Shown here: positions 7,399 to 14,998 of the stretch, piece after piece
How positions within the stretch are numbered: position 1 is the first letter of the stretch
How the letters are laid out: each line of letters starts with the position of its first letter
Source of the DNA: Fusobacterium sp.
GTDB taxonomy: Bacteria > Fusobacteriota > Fusobacteriia > Fusobacteriales > Fusobacteriaceae
Reading direction: 5' to 3'
Length of the DNA: 17,288 bases
NCBI GenBank assembly: GCA_030527385.1
Contig: JAUNAY010000008.1
Span: forward strand, 1-17,288
Translations under genes and position numbers: made by a program
The notes under the pieces: model-generated
Database searches by the model: none
What the model was told of the DNA's origin: nothing
Seen by the model: the letters and a program-made list of their open reading frames with translations, nothing else

Positions 7399-9516
7399 AT
7401 GAATTTAGAAAAAGAGTTAGAAAAATTAAAAAGTTTGATGTATAAGGGAAAAGGGTTAAAATTAGATGAGATTACAAAACTTATGGGTTGGTCACCAAAA
7501 AGTAAAAAAGAGAATAGAGATATTTTAGATAGATGGATAGATGCTGGAGAGTTGATGAAAAATAATAGAGGGAAATATAATCTTCCTGAAAATCTAGGTT
7601 TTGTAAAGGGAACTTTTAGTATAATAAAAGATAGATTTGCTTTTGTAGACACAAAAGATGAGGGGATATTTATACCTAAACCATATTTTAATTCTGCTTT
7701 AGATGGAGATACTGTTTTAGTTAAAATTACAGCAGGAATGAACGGAGATAAGAAAAAAGAGGGAGAAGTAGTTAAGGTTATAAGCAGAGAAAAAGATACA
7801 GTTGTTGGAATTTTACAAAGAAATGAAAGTTTTGGTTTTGTAACTCCTACCCACTCTTTTGGTAAAGATATTTATATACCGTATAAGCTTATGAAAGGAG
7901 CTAAGGATCAGCAACTTGTTGTTGTGAAAATTACTTATTGGGGCGGAAATGACAGAAAGCCAGAGGGTGAAATAGTAGAAGTAATAGGAGATCCATATAA
8001 TACTAATAATATGATAGAAGCTCTTATTTTAAGAGAGGGTATGTCTGAAGAGTTTCCAAAAGCAGTAATGGCAGAAGCTAAAAATATACCTTTGACAGTA
8101 TCAAAAGATGAGATAGCTAAGAGAAAAGATTTAAGAGACTTGCCAATTATAACAATAGATGGTGATGATGCAAAAGATCTTGATGACGCAGTCTATGTAG
8201 AAAAATTAAAAAATGGAAATTATAGATTGATAGTAAGTATTGCAGATGTATCATATTATGTTCCAGAAGGATCAATGCTAGATGAAGAAGCGTATAAAAG
8301 AGGAAATTCAGTGTATCTTGTAGATAGAGTATTACCGATGTTTCCTAAAGAGCTTTCAAATGGAATATGTTCATTGAATCCAGGAGAGGATAAATTAACT
8401 TTTACTTGTGAAATGGAGATAACTCCAGAGGGAAAAATAGTAGACTCTGACACATACAAATCAGTTATAAAAACAGTTAGAAGAATGACTTATAATAATG
8501 TAAATAAAATTATCTCTGGAGATGAAGAGGCAGTAAAAGAGTATAGTGATATAAAAGATATGGTAATGACAATGTTAGAACTTTCAAAAATTATAAGAGA
8601 GTTAAAACATAAAAGAGGTAGTATAGATTTTGATCTTGCTGAAATAAAACTTGTTTTAGATGAGAATGGAAAAGTTAAATATATAAAAAATAGGGAAAGA
8701 GGAGAATCAGAAAGAATAATAGAAGATTTTATGATTGCAGCTAATGAAACAGTGGCAGAAAAATTGTTTTGGTTAGAAGTTCCATCAATATATAGAACAC
8801 ACGAAAAGCCAGATCCTGAAAGAATAAAAACTTTAAATGAAACTTTAAGCAAATTTAAGTATAGAATTCATTCTGCAGATGAGATACACCCAAAACAGTT
8901 TCAACAAATAATAGAAGACTCCAAAGAAAGAGGAATAAATCTATTGGTGCATAAGATGATATTGATGGCATTAAAACAAGCTAAATATACAGTAGATAAC
9001 TTAGGACATTTTGGACTAGCTTCAGGATATTATACACATTTTACATCTCCAATTAGAAGATATTCTGACTTGATGGTACATAGAATATTAAATTCAGTAT
9101 TGCACGGATACCCTAGCAAAAAAACTTTAGCTAAGAGTATGGAAACATTGCCACAGATATGTGAGCATATTTCAAAAACAGAAAGAGTAGCTATGAAAGT
9201 AGAAGATGAAAGTGTAAAAATTAAATTAGTTGAATATATGATGGATAAAGTTGGAGAGGAGTATGATGCTATTGTAGTTGGATTTAGCAATAAGAGAGTA
9301 TTCTTTGAAACAGAAGAGCATATAGAATGCTTCTGGGATATTGTTTCAGCTAACCATTACTATGAGTTTGATGATAGAGAATATGTGATGAGAGATATGG
9401 ACAACGGAAACATTTATAGTATTGGTGACAAAATGAAAGTTATTTTAGTAAAAGCTAGTTTATCGGAGCTTGAGATTGAGGTAGTACCTCAAGTTGTAAT
9501 GGAAGAGGGATTATAA
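7399..9516 (+). CDS. rnr: Ribonuclease R
   Basis: A 705-residue 3'-to-5' exoribonuclease that degrades structured RNA (rRNA, mRNA, tmRNA-tagged messages) in the cytosol. Domains in order: an N-terminal winged helix (about 1-60, KLMGWSPKSKKENRDILDRW region); two cold-shock/OB domains (about 65-205); the RNB catalytic domain; and a C-terminal S1 domain (about 620-700). Catalytic acidic residues D254, D260, D262 and D263 in IDGDDAKDLDDAV keep the spacing of the RNase II/R family. The second hallmark, YYTHFTSPIRRYSDLMVHR, begins at Y544. The start ATG has AGGAGGT at 7388-7394. Full length with no disruption. The N-terminal winged helix and overall length favour RNase R over RNase II. Confidence 0.96.
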   Translation: MNLEKELEKLKSLMYKGKGLKLDEITKLMGWSPKSKKENRDILDRWIDAGELMKNNRGKYNLPENLGFVKGTFSIIKDRFAFVDTKDEGIFIPKPYFNSALDGDTVLVKITAGMNGDKKKEGEVVKVISREKDTVVGILQRNESFGFVTPTHSFGKDIYIPYKLMKGAKDQQLVVVKITYWGGNDRKPEGEIVEVIGDPYNTNNMIEALILREGMSEEFPKAVMAEAKNIPLTVSKDEIAKRKDLRDLPIITIDGDDAKDLDDAVYVEKLKNGNYRLIVSIADVSYYVPEGSMLDEEAYKRGNSVYLVDRVLPMFPKELSNGICSLNPGEDKLTFTCEMEITPEGKIVDSDTYKSVIKTVRRMTYNNVNKIISGDEEAVKEYSDIKDMVMTMLELSKIIRELKHKRGSIDFDLAEIKLVLDENGKVKYIKNRERGESERIIEDFMIAANETVAEKLFWLEVPSIYRTHEKPDPERIKTLNETLSKFKYRIHSADEIHPKQFQQIIEDSKERGINLLVHKMILMALKQAKYTVDNLGHFGLASGYYTHFTSPIRRYSDLMVHRILNSVLHGYPSKKTLAKSMETLPQICEHISKTERVAMKVEDESVKIKLVEYMMDKVGEEYDAIVVGFSNKRVFFETEEHIECFWDIVSANHYYEFDDREYVMRDMDNGNIYSIGDKMKVILVKASLSELEIEVVPQVVMEEGL

Positions 9517-9520
9517 AAAT

Positions 9521-9552
9521 AAAAACTGTACTCAATAGAGAGTACAGTTTTT
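9521..9552. terminator. Bidirectional terminator between rnr and fplA
   Basis: The stem ACTGTACTC (9525-9533) pairs with GAGTACAGT (9540-9548) around a 6-nt AATAGA loop. It is flanked by five A on the left and by T on the right, so either strand gives a hairpin followed by a U-run. It serves both convergent genes, ending 5 nt after the rnr stop and 10 nt before the fplA stop. Confidence 0.88.
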
Positions 9553-9561
9553 TATTAAATA

Positions 9562-11868
9562 TTAAAAAGTGTAACCCATATAAATTTCAAATAGTGGTGA
9601 TGAGTCGTCTAGGTTATTTGAAAGAATTATAGAGATAGGTCCTAAGAAAGTTTTCCAACCTATACCTCCTCCATATCCACTTTGTCTCTTATTCCAAATA
9701 GAATTATTATCTTGGAAAGGAAGAGAGTTTGAAGAATGAGTAAGCATATTATATTTAGCAAGTAGATGGAAAGAATCAGTTAATTTATATTGCAATCCAC
9801 CTCTTAAAATATAAAATTCATCAGCATATCTTCCCATCATTGGTAAACCTATAAATGCAAATGTAGTTTCAGAGTTTCTTAAACCTCCAATTTTAAATAA
9901 AGAACTTTTCAAAGTAGAATCACTGTTCATTTTTCCACCAGCTATTCCTACACCTAAAGATAATTTATCAAATAAAGGTTGATAGAAATCAGCAGAGAAC
10001 ATTCCACCAGTTAAATCACTCTCTTTTCCACTTATATCTTTAGCGTGAAATCCTTCTAAACGTAAAAGAGAACCTTCAGATGGATAATTTATTTCATCTA
10101 ATGTGTCAATATATGTGTATAAGCTTGAAAATAAAGCTTGATAATTTTCGTCAAATTTATAAATATTTTTGTCTCCACTTAGGTATTCGTTATTATTATT
10201 AGTATAACCAAGAGTGATACCAGAAACTATACTATTAGATATTGCAGTTCCAAGAGAAAGAGAGGTTATAAACTTATTAGTTGTATATGTAGAAAGCTTA
10301 TCTCCGTGATTATAGATAAATAATGGATCAGTTTCATAACCTATACTTGCTCCCCCTAAAAGTTTAAAATTTCCTATCTCATAGAATGATAAGTTGTTAA
10401 AATTAACTTTAGGGAAACTAGAAGCTTCAGCCTTGATAGTGTAGTTTCTTGTCCACAGTCCAAAGTTTGGGACAGTAGCAGCAATATTCATAGAGCCACC
10501 ATAATTTGAAGCATAATTTAAGGAAGCTTTGATATTTATTCCATCTTTTTCTTTTACCTTAAAAGTTAGAGTATCATCATCAATCTCATAGAAAACTCTT
10601 TCAATATAACTAACAGAGTAAACTTTTTTTGCCCAATCATTTAACTCGCTCTTTGTAAATTCACGATTTTTAACTTTAGGTTTTAAACTATTAACTTTTT
10701 TTAAAGTAAGTATTTTATTCCCATCTAATTTAATTTTATTAATTTTAATTTTTTCTTCTTTTAAAGCCTTTTCTTTAATCTCTATAAAATCTTTAGGAGA
10801 ACTAAGGTTAGCTAAAACATACCCATATTTTTCAGCTGCTTTTTCTCCAGCTGTTACTAATTCCTCTAAATTTCCAAAGTCTATAGTGTCGTGATCTTTT
10901 ACATCTGGAACAATAAGTAGATCAGCGAGTCTTTTATGTGTCTCTGTTTTTCTATTTCCATTATATGTAGCAAGTTTATCTAAAATAGTAACAAGATTAG
11001 AATTTTCATTAATCTTTGAATTTTCGGCTGATATGTCAACAGCAATTATTATATCAGCTCCCAATGAGATAGCTACATCTATTGGAAAATTATTGACAAT
11101 TCCTCCATCTACATAAAATTTGCCATCATCTTTTATTGGTTCAAGAAAACTAGGAATTGCCATACTTTTAAAAGTGGCTAATGCTAAATCTCCTTCAGAT
11201 AAAATAACCTCTTTTCCAGTTTGAAGATCGGTTGTAATTGCTCTATATTCAATAGGTAGTTCATTAAAATTTCTAACATTTTCAGCTCTACTAAATATAT
11301 CTTTTAATTGTAAATAGATATTTTCTCCATTTAAAATCCCCATTGGGAAAGATAGTTTTAATTTTTTATCTATACTCATAGTGAAAGGATATTTATCACT
11401 TTCTATCTTTTCTTCAATATTTTTTAAATTTCTGTCCTTTGAGTTAGTCAAAAGAGAATTAAATTTTAAATTTAAAACAGTTTTTTCAATTTCATCTGGA
11501 GAGTATCCAACAGAATACATTCCTCCTACAATACTTCCAACACTAGTTCCTACTATTATATCAATAGGGACTTGATATTTTTCTAAAGTTCTTAATACGC
11601 CAATATGTGCAGCTCCTTTAGCACCTCCACCACTTAAAACTAAAGCAATTTTAGGACGAGTTTCTTCAAAGTTAACTTTTTTAGTAAGATCAACTTTGGA
11701 TTTTTCAATCTGTTCTTTAATTAATTCTAAGTGCATCTGTTGAAGTTTTAATTCCTCAATAACTTTATTTATTTCATCAATTTTATACTCTTTAGATTGT
11801 ATTCCCTCGGAAAAACTAAAGCAAAAAGACAAAAAAAATAGTATAGGGAAGAGAATTTTTTTCCACAT
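9562..11868 (-). CDS. fplA: Patatin-like phospholipase with POTRA and outer-membrane barrel (FplA-type, type Vd secretion)
   Basis: In Fusobacterium nucleatum this protein is a class A1 phospholipase exported by its own barrel. From the preferred start it has 768 residues. It begins with a signal peptide (MWKK plus a hydrophobic run rich in Phe) and a short helical segment (about 27-60). The patatin domain follows with the oxyanion loop SGGGAKG, nucleophile S109 in GTSVG, and D254 in the DGG motif. The Ser-Asp distance of 145 equals that recalled for FplA S98/D243. A POTRA-like segment spans about 374-442, and a barrel rich in alternating aromatic/polar strands runs to a C-terminal Phe, as in outer-membrane proteins. 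The open frame extends to ATG 11877, but AGGAG (11878-11882) abuts that codon and sits 9 nt from ATG 11868, which also gives the better signal peptide. Its own promoter and a shared terminator suggest it is monocistronic. Confidence 0.9.
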   Translation of the reverse strand: MWKKILFPILFFLSFCFSFSEGIQSKEYKIDEINKVIEELKLQQMHLELIKEQIEKSKVDLTKKVNFEETRPKIALVLSGGGAKGAAHIGVLRTLEKYQVPIDIIVGTSVGSIVGGMYSVGYSPDEIEKTVLNLKFNSLLTNSKDRNLKNIEEKIESDKYPFTMSIDKKLKLSFPMGILNGENIYLQLKDIFSRAENVRNFNELPIEYRAITTDLQTGKEVILSEGDLALATFKSMAIPSFLEPIKDDGKFYVDGGIVNNFPIDVAISLGADIIIAVDISAENSKINENSNLVTILDKLATYNGNRKTETHKRLADLLIVPDVKDHDTIDFGNLEELVTAGEKAAEKYGYVLANLSSPKDFIEIKEKALKEEKIKINKIKLDGNKILTLKKVNSLKPKVKNREFTKSELNDWAKKVYSVSYIERVFYEIDDDTLTFKVKEKDGINIKASLNYASNYGGSMNIAATVPNFGLWTRNYTIKAEASSFPKVNFNNLSFYEIGNFKLLGGASIGYETDPLFIYNHGDKLSTYTTNKFITSLSLGTAISNSIVSGITLGYTNNNNEYLSGDKNIYKFDENYQALFSSLYTYIDTLDEINYPSEGSLLRLEGFHAKDISGKESDLTGGMFSADFYQPLFDKLSLGVGIAGGKMNSDSTLKSSLFKIGGLRNSETTFAFIGLPMMGRYADEFYILRGGLQYKLTDSFHLLAKYNMLTHSSNSLPFQDNNSIWNKRQSGYGGGIGWKTFLGPISIILSNNLDDSSPLFEIYMGYTF

Positions 11869-11877
11869 AATTAACAT

Positions 11878-11882
11878 CTCCT
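11878..11882 (-). promoter_or_regulatory. Shine-Dalgarno deciding the fplA start
   Basis: On the minus strand AGGAG directly touches the ATG at 11877, leaving no spacer. The in-frame ATG at 11868 follows after 9 nt and is preferred. Confidence 0.75.
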
Positions 11883-11904
11883 ACATATAAAAATCTTATA
11901 ATTG

Positions 11905-11913
11905 ATTTTAGCA
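11905..11913 (-). promoter_or_regulatory. Putative fplA promoter (extended -10)
   Basis: The minus strand reads TGCTAAAAT, an extended -10 close to TGnTATAAT. It is preceded by an A/T-rich tract with no clear -35 (TATTTT at 17-nt spacing). It lies about 25 nt upstream of the Shine-Dalgarno. Confidence 0.45.
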
Positions 11914-11961
11914 CAAAAATAAAATAAAAAATACTTTAAAAATAATATAAATAGTTGATGC

Positions 11962-11990
11962 TTTACAATGGGTGGGGAATATGTTAAGAT
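11962..11990 (+). promoter_or_regulatory. Promoter of the ABC-F gene (extended -10)
   Basis: TTTACA (11962-11967) is followed by exactly 17 nt and TAAGAT (11985-11990), with TG at 11982-11983 making an extended -10. Transcription would start near 11997, downstream of the ATG at 11968, so that ATG cannot be the start on this transcript. Confidence 0.75.
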
Positions 11991-12014
11991 TTTTAGTGAA
12001 AAATATAGAAGATT

Positions 12015-12020
12015 AGGGAG
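12015..12020 (+). promoter_or_regulatory. Shine-Dalgarno deciding the ABC-F start
   Basis: AGGGAG lies 7 nt before ATG 12028. No comparable site stands before the in-frame ATG at 11968. Confidence 0.8.
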
Positions 12021-12027
12021 ATATAAA

Positions 12028-13938
12028 ATGGCACTTTTACAGGTAAATAATTTATATATGGGATTTTCAGGAGAAACACTGTTTAGAAATATAAGTTTCT
12101 CTGTTGATGAAAAAGATAAAATAGGATTGATAGGTGTGAATGGGGCTGGAAAAAGTACACTTATAAAAATATTGATGGGACTTGAGTATGATGAAGTTGA
12201 TCCAGCAACAAATCAAAGAGGAATAATATCTAAAAAGAATAATTTAAAAATAGGTTATCTTTCACAAAACCCAAACTTAAATCCTAATAATACAGTTTTT
12301 GAAGAATTAATGACAGTATTTTCAAATTTACAGGAAGATTATCATAGAATACAGGAATTAAATATAATCTTAGCTGATAATTTAGAAGATTTTGATAAAA
12401 CTATGGAAGAACTAGGAGTGGTAACTGCTAGATATGAACAAAATGAAGGATATGCCATAGAATACAAAGTTAAACAAATCTTAAATGGGCTTAGTTTAGC
12501 AGAAAAATTATGGACAAGCAAGATAGGAGAACTATCTGGAGGGCAACTTTCAAGGGTGGCACTAGGAAAAATATTATTAGAAGAACCAGAACTTTTAATA
12601 TTGGACGAGCCGACTAACCATCTTGATTTAAGTGCAATAGAGTGGCTTGAAAGAATGTTAAAAGATTATAAAAAAGCATTTATTTTAATTTCTCACGATG
12701 TTTATTTCTTGGATAATGTAGTAAATAGAGTTTTTGAATTAGAGGGAAAAACTTTAAAAACTTATAATGGAAACTATACAGATTTTTCTATTCAAAAGGA
12801 AGCTTATCTTTCTGGAGCAGTAAAAGCTTATGATAAGGAACAGGATAAGTTAAGAAAGATGGAAGAGTTTATTAGAAGATATAAAGCAGGGGTGAAATCT
12901 AAACAAGCTAGAGGGAGAGAAAAAATCTTAAATAGAATGGAAAAGATGGAAAATCCTGTAATCACAACTAAAAAGATAAAGTTAAAATTTGAAGCAGATA
13001 CAACAAGTGTTGATTTAGTTTTGAGAATAAAAGATTTGGCAAAATCTTTTGATGGAAAGGAGATTTTCTCAAATCTAAATTTGGATATTTATAGAGGAGA
13101 TAGAGTAGGAGTTATAGGTAAAAATGGTGTTGGGAAGTCTACACTATTAAAAATAGTAAATGGAATAGAAAAACAAAGTAAGGGAGAGTTTAAAATTGGT
13201 GATAGAGTAAAAATTGGTTACTATGATCAAAATCATCAAGGGTTAAATTTAAAAAGAACCGTGTTAGAAGAACTTATGTATCATTTTACTTTAAGTGAAG
13301 AGGAAGCAAGAAATATTTGTGGAGGATTTTTATTTACAGAAGATGATGTATATAAGGAGATTGGAAGTTTGAGTGGAGGAGAAAAGGCAAGGGTAGCTTT
13401 TATGAAACTGATGTTAGAAAAACCAAATTTTTTAATATTGGACGAGCCGACTAACCACTTAGATATTTATTCAAGAGAGATACTTGCTGAAGCTTTAGAA
13501 GATTATACAGGAACAATTTTAGTTGTTTCTCACGACAGAAATTTTTTAGATTGTGTTGTTAATAATATATATGAAGTAAAAAAAGATGGAGCTACTTTAT
13601 TTAAGGGAGACTATAACTCATATATTGCTCAAAGAGATGAAATAAAAGAGGTAAAAGATAATAAGGGTGCTTTAAGTTTTGAAGAGCAAAAGAAAAATAA
13701 AAATAGAATTTCATCATTAGAAAGAAAAATAGCAAAGGCAGAAGAAAATTTAGAGAAATTAGAGGAGAAAAAAGCTAAAAAAGAGGAAGAGTATAATCAA
13801 GCTGGAATAAGAAATAATGTTGATGAACTTATTCAAATTCAAAGCGAGTTAGAGGAACTAGATTTAGAAATTCTTTCAATTATGGAAGAATGGGAAAATA
13901 TGGAGAACGAATTAAAAAATTTAAAAAGTACTTTATAA
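12028..13938 (+). CDS. ABC-F family ATPase (Uup/YfmR-like ribosome-associated factor)
   Basis: A cytosolic protein with two ATP-binding cassettes and no membrane segments; ABC-F proteins act on the ribosome near the peptidyl-tRNA. From ATG 12028 it has 636 residues. NBD1 has Walker A G36-T44 (GVNGAGKST), signature LSGGQ 169-173, and Walker B leading to DEPTNHLD 193-200. A charged helical linker (about 258-305, with EEFIRRYKAG and SKQARGREK) is the P-site tRNA-interacting arm. NBD2 has Walker A G364-T372, LSGGE 448-452, and DEPTNHLD from 472. A C-terminal Lys/Glu coiled coil (about 550-636) resembles Uup and YfmR and argues against EttA. The frame opens at 11968, but that stretch contains the promoter. 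No terminator is visible before the str operon. Subfamily assignment is tentative, and a resistance role is not indicated. Confidence 0.88.
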   Translation: MALLQVNNLYMGFSGETLFRNISFSVDEKDKIGLIGVNGAGKSTLIKILMGLEYDEVDPATNQRGIISKKNNLKIGYLSQNPNLNPNNTVFEELMTVFSNLQEDYHRIQELNIILADNLEDFDKTMEELGVVTARYEQNEGYAIEYKVKQILNGLSLAEKLWTSKIGELSGGQLSRVALGKILLEEPELLILDEPTNHLDLSAIEWLERMLKDYKKAFILISHDVYFLDNVVNRVFELEGKTLKTYNGNYTDFSIQKEAYLSGAVKAYDKEQDKLRKMEEFIRRYKAGVKSKQARGREKILNRMEKMENPVITTKKIKLKFEADTTSVDLVLRIKDLAKSFDGKEIFSNLNLDIYRGDRVGVIGKNGVGKSTLLKIVNGIEKQSKGEFKIGDRVKIGYYDQNHQGLNLKRTVLEELMYHFTLSEEEARNICGGFLFTEDDVYKEIGSLSGGEKARVAFMKLMLEKPNFLILDEPTNHLDIYSREILAEALEDYTGTILVVSHDRNFLDCVVNNIYEVKKDGATLFKGDYNSYIAQRDEIKEVKDNKGALSFEEQKKNKNRISSLERKIAKAEENLEKLEEKKAKKEEEYNQAGIRNNVDELIQIQSELEELDLEILSIMEEWENMENELKNLKSTL

Positions 13939-13960
13939 TTTTAGGAAAATATGGTATAAT
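13932..13960 (+). promoter_or_regulatory. Candidate upstream promoter P1 of the str operon
   Basis: TTTATA (13932-13937), a 17-nt spacer and a perfect TATAAT (13955-13960), with TG at 13952-13953 giving an extended -10. The -35 overlaps the end of the ABC-F gene. Confidence 0.5.
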
Positions 13961-13995
13961 AATAAAGATTTGTAAAGAAAAGCAAAGGAATTATA

Positions 13996-14024
13996 TTGAC
14001 TTTTTGAAACAAACTGATTATAAT
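13996..14024 (+). promoter_or_regulatory. Main promoter P2 of the str operon
   Basis: TTGACT (13996-14001), exactly 17 nt, then TATAAT (14019-14024): a near-consensus housekeeping promoter. The start would be near 14031, giving a leader of about 45 nt before rpsL. A second TATAAT at 14033-14038 lacks a suitably spaced -35. Confidence 0.8.
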
Positions 14025-14075
14025 ATTTAAGTTATAATATATAAAAAAAATTAAAAATATAGGAAGGAGGGTAAA

Positions 14076-14444
14076 ATGCCTACTTTAAGTCAATTAGTAA
14101 AAAACGGAAGAGACACTTTACTAGAAAAGAAAAAATCACCAGCATTACAAGGAAACCCACAAAGAAGAGGAGTTTGTGTAAGAGTATATACAACTACACC
14201 TAAAAAACCAAACTCAGCTTTAAGAAAGGTTGCCAGAGTAAAATTAACTAACGGAATCGAAGTTACTTGTTACATTCCAGGAGAAGGACATAACTTACAA
14301 GAACACTCAATCGTACTTGTAAGAGGAGGAAGAACAAAAGACTTACCAGGGGTTAGATATAAAGTTATAAGAGGAGCTTTAGATACAGCTGGAGTTGCTA
14401 AGAGAAAACAATCAAGATCTAAATACGGAGCTAAAAAAGCGTAA
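14076..14444 (+). CDS. rpsL: 30S ribosomal protein S12
   Basis: A 122-residue protein of the small-subunit decoding centre, involved in tRNA selection. The hallmark TTTPKKPNSALRKV segment covers 39-52, and GRTKDLPGVRY begins at 85. K43 and K88 are the common wild-type residues at positions where substitutions give streptomycin resistance, so no such change is present. The C-terminus ends in the usual Lys/Arg-rich tail. Start ATG has AGGAGG at 14065-14070 with a 5-nt spacer. It is the first gene of the str operon, 24 nt before rpsG. That gap is too short to hold the large S7-binding regulatory structure known from E. coli. Confidence 0.98.
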   Translation: MPTLSQLVKNGRDTLLEKKKSPALQGNPQRRGVCVRVYTTTPKKPNSALRKVARVKLTNGIEVTCYIPGEGHNLQEHSIVLVRGGRTKDLPGVRYKVIRGALDTAGVAKRKQSRSKYGAKKA

Positions 14445-14468
14445 TTATAGGGAGGTGAACAGTTAAAA

Positions 14469-14939
14469 ATGTCAAGAAGAAGAGCAGCAGTAAAAAGAGA
14501 TGTACTACCTGATTCAAGATACTCAGATAAAGTAGTTACTAAAGTTATAAACTCAATTATGTTAGATGGTAAAAAAGCTATCGCTGAAGGAATATTCTAC
14601 TCAGCAATGGATTTAATAAAAGAAAAAACTGGTCAAGAGGGGTATGATGTATTTAAACAAGCTTTAGAAAACATTAAACCTCAAATCGAAGTTAGATCAA
14701 GAAGAATCGGAGGAGCTACATACCAAGTTCCAGTAGAAGTTAGAGCAGATAGACAACAAACATTAGCTATCAGATGGTTAACTCTTTACACAAGACAAAG
14801 AAAAGAATATGGTATGATCGAAAAATTAGCAGCAGAATTAATCGCAGCAGCTAATAACGACGGAGCAACTATAAAGAAAAAAGAAGATACTTATAAAATG
14901 GCAGAAGCAAACAGAGCTTTCGCACACTATAAAATCTAA
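14469..14939 (+). CDS. rpsG: 30S ribosomal protein S7
   Basis: A 156-residue primary 16S rRNA-binding protein that organises the 30S head near the E site. It begins MSRRRAAVKRDVLPDSRYSD and carries the family stretches VNSIMLDGKKAIAE-like (28-41), RSRRIGGATYQVPVEV, and EANRAFAHYKI-type C-terminus. The length is the standard 156. The Shine-Dalgarno GGAGGTGA (14451-14458) is strong, but the spacer of 10 nt after it is on the long side. It is the second gene of the str operon, with 59 nt to fusA. Codons ending in C (ATC, AAC, TAC) are frequent. Confidence 0.98.
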   Translation: MSRRRAAVKRDVLPDSRYSDKVVTKVINSIMLDGKKAIAEGIFYSAMDLIKEKTGQEGYDVFKQALENIKPQIEVRSRRIGGATYQVPVEVRADRQQTLAIRWLTLYTRQRKEYGMIEKLAAELIAAANNDGATIKKKEDTYKMAEANRAFAHYKI

Positions 14940-14998
14940 TTTTTCTCTATAGAGGATTAAGACTAACTTTTTTCAAATTTTCGAGGAGGAAAAATTTA

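Noticed and set aside
11811..11868. FplA-type protein as a lipoprotein (Cys near the end of the signal peptide)
   Set aside because: The residue before the Cys is Phe (LSFC), which does not fit a lipobox. A standard signal peptide is more likely for a barrel protein.
12028..13938. ABC-F protein as an antibiotic-resistance determinant
   Set aside because: The C-terminal coiled coil and general layout fit housekeeping Uup/YfmR-type factors, and nothing nearby suggests transfer or resistance.
14076..14444. Possible streptomycin-resistance change in S12
   Set aside because: Positions 43 and 88 are both Lys and the surrounding motifs are the common sensitive form.
14944..14953. Palindrome CTCTATAGAG between rpsG and fusA as terminator or operator
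   Set aside because: It has no loop and no following U-run, it lies inside the operon, and a 10-bp palindrome in A/T-rich DNA is weak evidence.
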